NCBI GenBank assembly: GCA_021307315.1 | Contig: JAJSPD010000062.1 | Span: 1-64,000, forward strand | Direction of reading: 5' to 3' | Source: Bisporella sp. PMI_857 | Taxonomy: Eukaryota; Ascomycota; Leotiomycetes; Helotiales; Helotiaceae | DNA: 64,000 bases | Translations under genes and position numbers: made by a program | The notes under the pieces: model-generated | Told to the model about the DNA's origin: nothing | The model's input: the letters and a program-made list of their open reading frames with translations, nothing else | Databases searched by the model: none | In this document: piece after piece, positions 1-11,600 of the stretch | Layout of the letters: the number at the start of each line of letters is the position of its first letter | Numbering within the stretch: the stretch's first letter is position 1

Positions 1-100
1 TCATGATAGAGATAAAGATGATAAGCATTTCCAAAACTATAAAGAACCCTATGAAGAAGAGTACATCCCTGAGAGCTTTTTAAATGACAAATTTCAGCCC

Positions 101-376
101 TTATCTTATTTCCCCCAGAGCGAACTTTATTAACGAGCCAATATTTCGATGGAAATTGCAAAACTGGTTGAAAGCAAGTCTTTCACGAAATTTGACGTCT
201 TGGATCGTATGCCTAGAGATAAACCTTTGAATAATCCACTCAAGCGTTTGACTATCCTCTGCTATTACTGGAATACTTTCTTCACAGTCCACTATTATAT
301 CTATATCGACATAATTCCATAGAAACTTAATCATTTCAAGCTGGGAGTTATAGCCCAGCGGCCTGCTTACGGGCAA
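101..376 (-). CDS. unassigned ORF, possibly decayed C-terminal part of a STAND-type gene
   Basis: A 91-codon open frame with no family I recognise. Its start (MPVSRPLGYNSQLEMIKFLW) looks like the edge of an ankyrin-type helix pair, and it lies 0.5 kb downstream of, and on the same strand as, a SesA-like N-terminal domain gene, so it may be the surviving tail of the same locus. No domain motif or catalytic residue can be pointed to. The window edge is 100 bp away, so a continuation outside cannot be excluded. Low certainty that it is a real gene. Confidence 0.25.
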   Translation of the reverse strand: MPVSRPLGYNSQLEMIKFLWNYVDIDIIVDCEESIPVIAEDSQTLEWIIQRFISRHTIQDVKFRERLAFNQFCNFHRNIGSLIKFALGEIR

Positions 377-895
377 ATAATCAGGAGATAGTCGATACGG
401 AATAATGTTAATTACATGATAACTTTCTGCACGTTAGCGTATCCAAAAGACAAAATGTCGTTATATCGACTTACTAATCGTCATCTATAAAGTTTGGATC
501 CATTCCGGCATCTATAAGCTATTTACAAAACTCAATATTGGAGTATCGCATTCCGTACTGCAGATTCGACAAGGTTTAGAGTTTAGGAAAGGCCGAGGAA
601 GACATTATAACTTACAAAAAATAGCGAAAAGCCATTGGGTGCGGTGTCATGTATTGTGGCTTGCCCACTTAAAAGCAACCTTTTAACTTTTTGTACATCG
701 TTTCTCTTCACAGATTCTATAATTGGCGAGTCCTACGGAACGGTATTATAGTAACGTAAGCTAAAATTGATAGAAGAAAAAGTTTTGCTGTAATACAGCT
801 CCTAAACATGACTATTGAACCAGGATACTGCGTTGAAACTAATCCGAGCGATAAGCTTTTTCTGCGTTTTAGCTACTTTTCGACGTTTTTTCGTT

Positions 896-1602
896 CTATA
901 TTGCTTTTTTTCGGGCATTTTTTTTAAAACTATCTAGGATCGCCGTGTCATGACTCGGAACCTGCGTTTGACACTGGCAAGAGAGGCCTAGAAACGAAGC
1001 AGGAGTTGCAGACGGTAACATTAGTTCCTGTAAATGCTGGACTTCTTTCCGAAGACTTGATTCCCAAAAACGCTGTTTCTTTTGCGCAGCTTGATTCCGT
1101 GCTCTTTAATCAGTTAGAATTCGATACGCTTTGAGGACATTAAGAATAAACATGCTTTCACTACTATTCTGAGTACGTACTCTATAAGTGTCTGCTTAGA
1201 AAGTATAAGCATAAGCTGAGCGCTGTGTAAGCTATTTTTTATGCGATCGATCGAGTCCTGTTTTAAAACAAATTTCATTGAACCGATTACTTTCCGCTTC
1301 TCAATATTACTGTTAACTTCTTTGACAACTCTGTGAAGAATGTCTGCTGCATTTTGGCAAAGGCTCAAACACTCCTTTACTGATGATCCCGGAAGATCAT
1401 CAAGTTGTTCTATTTTGTGTGCTGTCGCAATGTCCGTGAAAACGTGATTTAAAAGGTCTAGTTCGTCAATGAAACGTTGGACGTTCTGGGGTGCTTCTTT
1501 GATCGAGATCGCAAAAGCCTTGAGCTTCACAATTCCTTCTCCAATTTGCACGCCAAGAGATACAATTCCTGCCACTGCGGCTGCTACTTCAAAGCCGGAC
1601 AT
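896..1602 (-). CDS. SesA-like / STAND N-terminal domain protein, two exons
   Basis: Starts at MSGFEVAAAVAGIVSLGVQ, the usual opening of fungal STAND N-terminal helical domains (SesA-like family). An upstream in-frame ATG at 1659 adds a hydrophobic leader and is less likely. Exon 1 is 1602-1181 and exon 2 is 1103-896, with a 77-bp intron (GTACGT donor, CTGATTAAAG acceptor, phase 2). The model gives about 209 aa: an amphipathic helical bundle over residues 1-140, then a charged, probably coiled stretch (NQAAQKKQRFWESSLRKEVQ). Such domains sit N-terminal of NACHT or NB-ARC modules or stand alone as cell-death effectors. No nucleotide-binding domain follows in the next 800 bp, so this is either a stand-alone effector or a truncated NLR. 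Confidence 0.6.
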
Positions 1603-2109
1603 CACTATTATGAAGATCAGGATTACTTTCTCAGAAGAAAACATACATAGAACGGACATAATACGCCAGACGAAGGGAATGAAAGTCTACAACAGATTGA
1701 GGCGCCCGTTGATGATTTCAACACAGAAAATTACAGCCACAAAGGTCGTGACTAGGTCTAGGCTCTGCTGCATCTCGCTCTTAATCATGGTTCAACTACG
1801 GGTAAGATCAACCCACGAAAATTGTGTTACCCGAACAAAGCCCCAGGATTTCCCAGAGAACCGACTTTTACAGGATACAAGTGTACGATTGACCAGGGAT
1901 GCAACCAAAGTTAATTTACTGTAATAAAGCATGATCAGCTAGCAATGCAATAAAAGTAAGCCTTGCAATTATGCCTAGAGGTATGCAATGTTCAAAAAAG
2001 GTGGTCCCTTCTGCTCGCTTCGTGATCGGCGGACTAGGATAAAGTATTGACTGCAGTGACGATGATAAGACAACTGAGGAAATTCCTTGGCTACATCAAA
2101 CTAGGCCGA

Positions 2110-3150
2110 CATTAGATGTGAATTGTCGTAGATTCAGAGGCGGGACTTTGCTATTCGGGACTGGGCGGAATCGTACTGCGGTAGATTTGTAGCATCAGAT
2201 TTACACAGGTTCGAACGAGCCAGAATAGTCAAACTTGTCAAAAGTGGATGGCGCAAGGCAGGGAAGCTAAAATCTGTTGCAGCCGAAAAGGTCAGCGAGC
2301 TGTGCGACATGGGTGTAGAATCAAGGCGTAATCGATGTTGGAAGAAGTGCTCGAAAGCGTCGGCGGATATACGAATTGTTTGATGAATGGTTCCAAGAGG
2401 GTCCCGCTGCAACAGGTAAACGACTTTGGAATGGCAAACGAATGCCTTGAGCTTTTAAGAGGCCCTGAAACCTTTTGGCTGTAGTGCATCTCAGACCTGC
2501 ACATGCTTGACTGCCCACTTCACCTTGAGATGAATGCTGAAAATGAGTGGTTAAAACTTCTGTTACACAGCTATCGGGCACCTCGGCAAGGCGTTTTTTA
2601 TATTAGTGCACCATTGCAAGGCCGGTACCTTTGAGGGCTTTGCAGCTGATGCGGTTCGATGTTGTTGTGCAGATCAAGTTTTTAACGGACTCTCAAGCAG
2701 GAGCATATGTGATAAACAAAAGAGAGATAACATTCAGCACACTCTCCCCACAACAGATCCGTTATGAGACCCGACTACATCAAAGTGGGTAGCCCCACAG
2801 CGGCGCAGTTCCGTCAGGCTTGGCCTCGCATCACTGATGACAGTAATCTCCCTCTGTATGGTTTCCGCCGCTGCAAAACCATATATCTCATTAACCTCTG
2901 CTTTCACAAAGATGAAATTGCGAAGCTGGATCATTTTATCTACCAGGTAGGTCTCTGTTTAGAGCACGAATCGTCAGCCCGCGACAGATTGGGATTGAAG
3001 CCGAGCAAAACTGACTCCAACGTCCCATATGTTGAGGAAACCATCACACGAGGGCTGGTCTTGCAGCCCCGCTATTTGATACAGCAGTGTGATATATTGA
3101 ACTTCACCGCCGCACCAATGCCTACAGTATTGGCCATCCAAACTTAAGGA
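2110..3150 (+). other. possible decayed coding region, family unknown
   Basis: Open stretches on + read like protein, for example around 2145-2330 (RDFAIRDWAESYCGRF...) and 2764-3147 (127 codons containing LINLCFHKDEIAKLDHFIYQ). They sit in different frames with stops between them, and I recognise no domain. This may be a fragmented gene or chance reading frames. Overlapping minus-strand frames at 2134-2581 look like shadows. Confidence 0.2.
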
Positions 3151-3705
3151 TGCTTCACTCCAATGGTTGCCTAATCGACATGTCAACCAACCGGAGCGGG
3201 GTTTTATTATTCCGTTATGGCCTCATCACGTGATTATGGCATATGAGACAAAGCAGAAGAACTGCGGGGATAGCCGCTTGGTGAGATTTCCAGATAAGTG
3301 GTACACTAAGATATGATGCTATTGAGAATCTACTATAACAGGTAGTGAGAAGAAATCTTCAAATATTCAAAGACCCTTTTAGTAGCCTTTTGTTTCTCCA
3401 ATTTCTTCAAATCTCTCACTTTTATGACACTTTTTATTCTTTCTCCGCTGTTCCAGGGGTATGCCGGACCCAGTTTTTGCCCTTTATTTAGGGGGGATAT
3501 CAAAAGAATGTGTGACCCACCATTATGTATTGCTGGGAGGAAGGGCAAAGGACACACGCTGGCGTAAACGTGCGTGCCGTTTGTGCCGATGCCGATGCTT
3601 GGCGCTCTTTCTTTTAGCGAAAGTCGAACATGCTGCCATCACAGTGTTTTCTCAGTGGGTTCTTTGGCATTTAAACTCCACTTGCCGACTCAAGCGTGCT
3701 GAGAG

Positions 3706-5241
3706 ATGTCTACCAATACCGATTCCACATCGTTCAGACCTCTCTATGGTTCCGACGCCTCCCTGCAGTCAGCGCAAGGAACGGATGCTGCGTGCGACCT
3801 CATTACCTTCCTCGCGGTCATCCAAAAGCTGAAGATCGACATTCTACCAATCACATGGCAATCAGTGCCGCAGCCAATTGGAGCAGGAGCGACGGGCGTG
3901 GTTAATGAGGCCTTGATCAACCTTGGCACAAGCTTTGCTTTCAAACGCGTTAGGAAGGAAGAGGGAGAAGCTGAGAAAGGAATCATCCAGGCTCTCATTA
4001 GCGAAGTCATCGTTCTTAGTCACCCATCATTACGGAAACACCCCAATATCGTTAAACTACATGGGGTCTGCTGGGATGTTGCATCAGACGGCAGTATCTG
4101 GCCGGTTCTAGTGTTTGAAAAGGCACAATACGGAGATCTTTACAATTTTATAACACTACCAATAGGGAGAGAACTATGCATTACCGAACGATTAAAGCTG
4201 TGTGTGGATGTTGGCACTGCAATCTTGGACATGCATTTCAACAGTAAGTCATTGGTAGGCCAACAAGCACTTTAGCAAAGCGCTGATACTATTTCAGAGA
4301 TCATACATGGGGATGTCAACCCCGAAAATATCCTGGTTTTCAAAGATGGCACCGGCGCGTACACAGCAAAGGTGACGAACTTTGGATATTCAACCAAGTT
4401 TGAGAATGAAGATGAGTTCTTTCACGTACTGAAGTCGTCGCCTTGGAGTGCACCTGAACACGTTCGTGACAAGTTTACGCCGGCTCAGACGCAGAAGATG
4501 GATGTCTTCTCGTTTGCTATGCTCTGTCTCTGGGTAGTGTTTGAACAGTACCTCTCAGGGATTGTGCCATTTCCCCAGGAAGCGCATTGGGCGGAAAAAT
4601 ATTTTCAAGGGAAGGAAGGGAGACATCTGAGCAAGAGAATCCTTGAGGACCTAAAGCAGAGAGACGAGCTAGTGATACTCTCCCGACAGCTCATTATGGC
4701 CGAGAGAGATCTGGACGATGACAGGAAGCAAGCGCTTGAAAGATTCTTCTGTGCATCATTGACCTGCAATCCTAATGAACGAGAGACCAACTTCAGCCAG
4801 TCATTGAGTCGCCTAATATCACATCAGCATGATTACACTTTTCAGCTAATAGGACCGGAAAATTATGGATTCCAGGTGTAAAACTACAGTTTTGAGGTGA
4901 GTACCATAATATCATTCTAGATATTAAATTAACGGATTCAGATTGTACTGTCGATAGATTCTCTATATCAGGCAGACTGTCGAGTACGACGGTATATTAG
5001 ACACCTCCTGGAAAATCGAATACTTGCCGCTGGATCGGATTCCCATCTAGAGTATTTGGATCAAAATCTTGCCTTTCAGCTCGCAGTCTGCTACATGATT
5101 GGGTTTGGCGGGTATAGAGATGAGCCAAAGTCCTTAGAAATGCTACACAAGAGCAGAAAATCTAAGCAGGAACTCAACGAGACTATATATAGGATCAAAT
5201 CGGTACAAGGCGATGGCAAAGTGCTTGCCGGAACGGCTTAA
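3706..5241 (+). CDS. protein kinase-like protein with atypical active site and C-terminal helical tail
   Basis: Three exons, 3706-4243, 4298-4875 and 4942-5241, give 471 aa. Intron 1 (54 bp) has a GTAAGT donor. Intron 2 (66 bp) uses a GTGTAA donor whose retention would create an immediate stop. Kinase landmarks in order: glycine loop IGAGATGVV (about 62-70), lysine in FAFKRV, catalytic-loop HGDVNPEN, VTNFG in place of DFG, SAPEHV as the APE motif, DVFSFAML helix F. The loop keeps the catalytic Asp but lacks the usual Lys, and the Mg-binding Asp of DFG is Asn, so weak or absent phosphotransfer is likely (inference). The third exon (SLYQADCRVRRYI..., AFQLAVCYMIGFG) matches the repeat-like tail usual in fungal kinase proteins of this type. 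A NLR-rich neighbourhood suggests a signalling role. Confidence 0.8.
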
Positions 5242-5315
5242 ACTAGTCTGCTAGCCCTAGGTAATATCTCCTCCATTGCCTCGCTAATTAATACTGTAAG
5301 AGTGGTAAATTAGGA

Positions 5316-5594
5316 GTGGCAGAGGCAGAGATAAGGCGGGAGATTCGAGATATAGAGCATATCTTTAGGAAGGATAGTTATATGTGGATGGTTAATGCTA
5401 ACAAGCTATCAATGATATGTCAGGCCGATAAGCGATGGAAGGAGGTCGAAGAGCTAGAGGTGCAAGTGACGAAGAGAGGAAAGAGGGTACTTGGAGAGGA
5501 GCACAGTGAAGGAAATAGTATCGTGATATTTAGTAATATCGAGTCTCGAGACATACGAGATCGACTTTTTGATACTACGCTAGTATTAGTATGA
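5316..5594 (+). pseudogene. TPR (kinesin-light-chain type) repeat fragment
   Basis: An open stretch contains RWKEVEELEVQVTKRGKRVL followed by GEEHSE, one recognisable 42-aa TPR unit of the kind found in fungal NB-ARC-TPR proteins (compare the gene at 19486). The expected next helix (DTLxSMxNLA) is missing and the frame runs into AT-rich sequence with no further units. It is best read as a relic of a TPR gene. It could have been a distal part of the kinase gene just upstream, but no splice solution joining them is visible. Confidence 0.45.
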
Positions 5595-5639
5595 GATATC
5601 TCGTAGGCACTAGGATTAGTATGAAAATTTGATCTCATT

Positions 5640-6397
5640 CATATTGGCGAGAATACTATGATATCGTGCCAAGGCCGAAATGCGGCTCTGCAGATAAAAC
5701 GTACATAAATTATCGAGGATTTCTGCTCCTTGTCATCACCAACCTCCTTTTTTTGCATCACAACACCATCACCAATATTCCTTTTTGCTCCTTTTATACG
5801 CCACTACAAGGTTCCTGATACAATTAGAAACGAAAACCATGCTATCAAAAAGGTCATACAAAGTAGCCGGCCCGCAGAAAGGCTTCCTAAGCAATAGAGC
5901 TGTTGAACCATAGTTCCTGAACGCGTCAGTGGCCTTACTGAATGAAAGTCGACAATATTACCAGATTCTGAATTTTTCGGTGTTTTAGATATTCGAAAAT
6001 AGGTCGATTTTGAGTGTAAAACACCCCATATTTGGAAATACAATGGCGCGGCGGATCGAGGCGGAAATGAGGCTATTACAGCGCATTTTGCTATAGGCAT
6101 CGCGCTTGTAGCTATTGCTATTTTTGGTACGAATAGATGATTTCAATCAGTCGGAAACCTTGAGGATAATGATGATTCCTTGAAAGGAGGCGCGGCATGA
6201 TTGATTTGAGTTTTGAGAAGTAAGAGATTCTCGTAACCTTGCAAATTGGCCGCAATTGTGTATACAAACCTCGACCCTTCTTTTCTTTCAATTTAGTATC
6301 ACTCCTGACGCTTTCGCGACGTTTTCAACGACCAATAGCAAGCTGGAGGTAGAAGGATCTGCGAGGTCAATAGCAATCCCTTTTCTTATCTTTCATA
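5640..6397. other. intergenic, no gene seen
   Basis: I see no convincing reading frame or repeat. The 98-codon minus ORF at 5804-6100 resembles no known family. Confidence 0.5.
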
Positions 6398-6542
6398 TCG
6401 CAAGGATTGTGGGCCCTCTACCATCTATATAACTACCTGGCAATAGGCCGTAGCTTAGAAGAATCAACGATTATCAAAACCACACCAGCAAGAGCGTAAT
6501 CATAGCTACTACGCCTTTTGCTACGTGGTAGGTATTCCAACA
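6398..6542 (+). repeat. truncated solo LTR, family B
   Basis: Matches the 3' three quarters of the LTRs at 13941, 26578 and 30823: TATATAACTACCTGG, the CCAGCAAGAGCGTA block, TTTTGCTACGTG and the end GTATTCCAACA. The TGTTGGAATGCATG start is missing, so it is 5'-truncated. No target-site duplication can be tested. Confidence 0.65.
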
Positions 6543-7059
6543 GTCAGCTTCCACCACCGAAAAGTGTGAAATTGATGATAAACGCAGCTCTGGTTGTTAC
6601 ACGCAGGTAACAGGCTTGGGGCCCACCAGGGGCCTGAAACTCGGTAAGCCCGCTTACATAGAGAACCCTGCGGGTCGCCCGGATCATGAGGATCAGAGCA
6701 GTGATCCAGGTAATCCGAGTGATCTGGACCAAGTGATCTGGAAACCACGAAGGTTCTATAGAAGTAGATAGCATTTCCTAAGATAGGAGCTTCATGCTCA
6801 ACTCAAATGGTATTCTTTATAGCATAATTTGATCCATTCACCCTACGCGATATACCTCCTTCTACCCAGACATACAACCCACGGACTAGATCTTCTATCT
6901 CTATTGGCCAGTGGCTGATAAGACCCTAACACTGATGTGTGTAATCACCAAGTTAATCTAAATCTCCAGTTCGTACACCGCGATGATAAAAGCAGAAAAG
7001 CGTAGTTGTGTAGGTATTGCAAAAAGGCGTACAGAGAGACGGGCGGGACCAAAACATTC

Positions 7060-7222
7060 TGTCACTCCCTCCTCGAGCAGTGACCCGTATTAGCCGAGCC
7101 CTCAGAGCACCTCACGTATATATAGCCCGCTTTCCTCAAGCCCCTCTTCCTTCCTTAGCTTTAGATTCTTACATATTATTCCGTCGCTGCCCACTGTATT
7201 AGACGCACAGCGAGTGCCGTGA
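7060..7222 (+). repeat. possible LTR-like element, third type
   Basis: A 163-bp segment runs from TGTCACTCCC to GCCGTGACA, has a TATATATA box in the middle followed by a pyrimidine-rich stretch, and so has the same design as family A LTRs. The 5-bp flanks do not match, so insertion is not proven. Confidence 0.3.
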
Positions 7223-7382
7223 CAATTGCGGCTTAATCACAATCAGTTAAGCCAACCTACAAGTTTTCGATAGCAAAATGCGTAGTGATTAAAGAAACTA
7301 GATATAAATTTAGAGATCTCAAGTTCAGAGTAAAAAAAGTCATCCAGTGTTGAGATTTTCGCCTCGCAGGGATGTCGGTTAT

Positions 7383-7632
7383 TGTAACAACTCAAAGCGA
7401 ACAGGGATCTCGATCCGTAGATCTCAGGGAGAAGGACCCAAAGGTATGAACGACTATCAATTGTTATAACGAAGAGAACAAGCTACAGGCAGAAGAAGGG
7501 AAGGAAAGCAGTGCTTTATAGACAGGAGACCGGCCAGGGGCCAGTGTAAGCGAGCCCTGTGGTGTCAGTGGCCGAGCCCTAAAAGGCCGAGCCCCAAGAG
7601 GCTCTAAGCGAGATAGGGCCAGGGCTGTGACA
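7383..7632 (-). repeat. solo LTR, family A, with 5-bp target-site duplication
   Basis: Runs from TGTAACAACTC to GGGCTGTGACA, 250 bp, flanked on both sides by GTTAT (7378-7382 and 7633-7637). In the sense direction (minus) it begins TGTCAC and carries a TATA-like box and then a C/T-rich run, as the plus copies at 45659 and 46329 do. No internal retroelement coding sequence accompanies it, so it is a solo LTR left by recombination. Confidence 0.9.
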
Positions 7633-7998
7633 GTTATACGTAGCCTGGCATACCATGAAATATGTTCCCCAATCATCAAAGATGAGGCCCGCGCAAGCCT
7701 CACCGATACTGAGACAACATCACCCAAATTTCGCGATGCGCAGCCTTTTGTGATATCCTTCCGCGATGTTATTTGGACCGCCTGCAGGCAACATTACGCT
7801 ACAGCGATACCACTATACAATATCATCGAGGCGCTCGACGGTGTCGATTGCGTGGTGAGTAATTATCGTGAGGTTATAGGGTTCCTGTAGGACCTGAAAG
7901 GAACACTCGAGCTTTTGCAGCTTATCACAACCTGTGATGCGTACCCTACCTATGCCAACGAGATCCTACAGCAGGTGCAACTATCTTTCAGTGTGTAG
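7633..7998 (+). other. coding-like fragment adjoining the LTR, family unknown
   Basis: The frame reads well from the LTR junction (YHEICSPIIKDEARAS..., VISFRDVIWTACRQHYATAI) to a TAG at 7888-7890. The same frame then continues coding-like (DLKGTLELLQLITTCDAYPT) to another stop at about 7998. One interrupting stop plus an LTR at the 5' edge suggests a disrupted gene. I do not recognise the family. Confidence 0.35.
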
Positions 7999-7999
7999 A

Positions 8000-8670
8000 A
8001 AATGATCGTTTCTGGCTGTAGTAATGTGCTGTTCTGTAAGGGCAATCTTGAATCCTCTGTTCATCTTTTCCATCACTTGCGCAAGCGTACAACTTCGAGG
8101 TTAAGAGATTCAGCCTGAGCTCGCAGAGCACCTCCATCGAGAGCTCGAGGACGTTGGAGGGCGTTTTCAGAAGTAATTGAGCACTGGCTCTCCTGAAACC
8201 TGTCCGTCCAGTGGAGGAGGCTGCTACACTTACTATGATGAATTGAGGTGTGTTTGCCAAATATGGTAAAGTATGCCTGCATAACTGTGGCCGAGGCTGG
8301 AGCACCCCAGCATAGCCACCCTTCAGTGGGCGGCTTGAACCAGAACGAATCAATTAATCGACACCAGATGCTTCAATGTTGAATTTGACAAATTTGACAA
8401 CAATTTTAACAAGTCACATCGTCCGAAAAATTGAGACACAAAATACTGAAATGCACGTCCTACTTGGTGCCTAGCTTACATCCCCTCCCTCGTATGCGGC
8501 CATTGTACTGTTCTGGTGATTCAATTGGTCCGGGTTAGGTGAGACTGGACACCATCTCGGCGACACTTGCACACATGATCAACAAAACGCCCGACTTTGT
8601 TAAACCTTCCCTCCTACCTTTCATCCAAAACTATTGCACCAGCTCTCCCAGCATATCTCTTTTTCCAACA
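8000..8670. other. upstream region of the NACHT gene, no gene seen
   Basis: Only weak overlapping minus frames (8073-8353) are present, with no domain. 8400-8670 is the likely promoter and leader of the NLR that starts at 8673. Confidence 0.4.
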
Positions 8671-8672
8671 CG

Positions 8673-11600
8673 ATGACCTCGATACCTGCAAGGCCCCGCA
8701 CGTGAGTATCTTTGACCTTCACTAGGAGACGAGGCTCTGCTGACTTTCGCCCGATGTCAAGTAACGATCTCTGGGCGCGTGCAGCAGCCAAGCTTAGTCA
8801 CGAAGACAGAAAAAATATCAACTTCAGCTGCCCTGACAAGCTTAAAATCCTATCAGACTTACACGAGCTTACTGAAACTTCTAGGCAAGAGTGTATCAAT
8901 AAACGATGGCGTTATAAGAGAAAAAGTGGGGAGACCGTCATTTTCGTCGACTTATTCGGCAAAGTTATCAAGTGGGTTGATCTCTTCAAGCAAGTTGGGG
9001 ACATAGTTGTTCAATATGATCCGGTTCATGCTGCACTTCCCTGGGCTGGTGTGCGATTTCTTTTACAGGTTTGTAGCATTCAATTATTAAAAAAAAAGCT
9101 GCTAAAATGTTCCCAGATCGCGGTCAACGACTTCAATAAATTTTCTTTCGTGATCGAAAGCGCAGAATTGATAGCGGAACTCATTTGTCGTTGTGCTATA
9201 TTCGAAGATGTCTACTTGCAGCCCTCTTCCCCTGTTGGCGATGAGCTTCAGAGAGCTCTGGTCAATTTGTATGTAGCGGTCATGGTTTATCTTTCGAAGG
9301 TAAAAGGCTATTTTGATCAGAATCTCGCAAGTCAGTTAAGTTCTCCAATAGCAGGACGTCAGCTGATAGGTTCAACAGAGCGTGCTTTAAAGAGTGGACT
9401 TCTTGCGATATCAGACCTTGAAACATCCTTTAGCGCAATTGCTCCTGCACAAGAGATTGTTGACCGTTGCTCAAATATAGTCGGAATGCGAGGTCTGATG
9501 TAAAAGAGTATCAAAAGGCTAAGTTGCTGACCAAAGTCAGATCATATTGAAAAGCACAAAGAGCTTAAAGAACTTCTCGGCTGTATTAATAGTCCACTTA
9601 AACGATTGACTGAGGATTTTAAAAGATTTAAAGATGGATTTGAGAGCAAGTTTTTACTTTAGTACCCAGAAAAGTGGCTTACAATCTCTAGCATCAAAGC
9701 GAGCGGAGATTCTTTTGTGGGTATCGCCAGAACCGTATTTGCAACATCACGAGCAGTCAAAAAAAGAAGCCCTGTCCGGGACTGGGCAATGGCTACTTGA
9801 GGATCCAATTTTCGACAGGTGGAAAAAAGAAAGCGTGCCTTCTATCCTCTGGCTCCATGGGATCCCGGGTTCCGGTAAAAGCAAGTTGGTGTAAGTGCAA
9901 GTTACATACCTGAGTTTTGAGATTGCTGACTGCAATAGATCTATTGTTATTGAAGATGCTGATAAAGCTTTTAATGCCGGTCAAAGCCCCCCTCCAGTAT
10001 TTTTCTACTGCTCACGAAACAGCGCTGAGCCTGCACGTTCAAACCCAGATGCAATTGTCGCCAGTATCGCCCGACAGTTATCTAGCCTTCAACCCGGGCT
10101 TCCTTTACTACCGCCAATGGTTGCAATCTATCGGAAACGAGAAGCCGAAGGGTATGCTTCGGGTTCATTGCGTATTGACGAGAGTCGTGCACTTATTATC
10201 CAGCTTGTTGAGCATTACCCAATGACAACTATTGTGATTGATGCGCTCGATGAATGCGATCCAGAAAATCGTGCGGACCTATTAGAAACTTTGGAAGCCG
10301 TCCTTCGAGAGTCATCAAACTTAGTGAAGATTTTTGTGTCAAGCCGCAATGATCAAGACATTGTTTTGCACCTACAAAACTACCCGAACCTTGAGCTTTC
10401 ATCTGACAGAAATAACAACGACATCGCTTTATTTGTTCGGGCTGAAACCAAAGACCTTATTCGGAAACGAAAGTTGCTGCATCTAAGTATAAACAAAAGT
10501 GAATTGCAGGAGGCTATTGTTGAACAGGTCACAAAAGGTGCTAATGGCATGTGAGCTTCGCTTAAGTTCCGTGAGCTTTTATTTGCCGCTGACATGATTA
10601 TACCAGGTTTCGCTGGGCTAGCATGCAACTGCTAAGTCTTTGCGCCGTGAAAACCGATAAAGCCGTTCGAGAGAGGCTTGGACAACTGCCACCAAAACTA
10701 GAAGACTTCTATCTCGAACTGTATAAAAGATTGACTAGTAGCGCTGCGGATGCCGATCGCGAAGTCACTATCAATGCATTTAGTTGGCTACTCTGTGCGC
10801 AAAGAACATTGGCTTTTTCGGAATTCCTTGCTGCACTATTAATAACACTACGCCGACCTGTCAATCGATTAACTAAAGAGCACATTTTAGAGATATGCTT
10901 TAATATAGTAGTTTTTGATTCAACGTTAAATATATTTCGATTTGCACATTTATCAGTACGAGAATTTTTGGAGAAGCGACCAGAATACAGCAGCAAAGTA
11001 ACAAGCACTTTAGCTGCAGAAAAATGTCTTTTAAAGATCAAACGTTTTACTTCCAACAGTGGGCAAGCTTCGTTCGGCTCAGCTCTTTTATACGATTTCA
11101 GCAAATATTCGAATTTTTACTGGGCTATGCATTGCCAATTAGCAGCTGATGAAAGGACTTGTGGAATATTAAAGGACTTTTTCGTTTCTTTCCTTTCTAA
11201 AGAATCAAATCCAAGATCAGCTGTTTCTATATAGACCAGTTACATCCAAAAGCTGCTATACAACGCAGTTGATTGGACGGTATACATAAGATTACAAGAC
11301 ACTCAGGCTACACAAGGAATTACTCTTTTCATCGCATGTTGTTTCGATTTCCCCGAAATCGTAAAATGCCACGAGATGGTCCAAATCGATATTCTAAACG
11401 ATAATGGTTTTACGGCATTAGAAGTTGCTGTGAAGTATGGTAGCTGTGGAGTTATTTCCGTCCTAATAGATAATAAGCTTATGCCGATAAAAGAGAAGGT
11501 GATACAAGCAGCGGCGAGGAACGAGGAGAGCGGGAAGGAGGTGATGACGCTGCTATTTGAGCAACGCGGAGCAGATGTAATCGTAACAGAGGCAGTGGTG

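Noticed and set aside
7060..7222. Promoter with TATA box for a gene at 7627
   Set aside because: An LTR with target duplication lies between them; the TATA-like motif fits an LTR-like element better.
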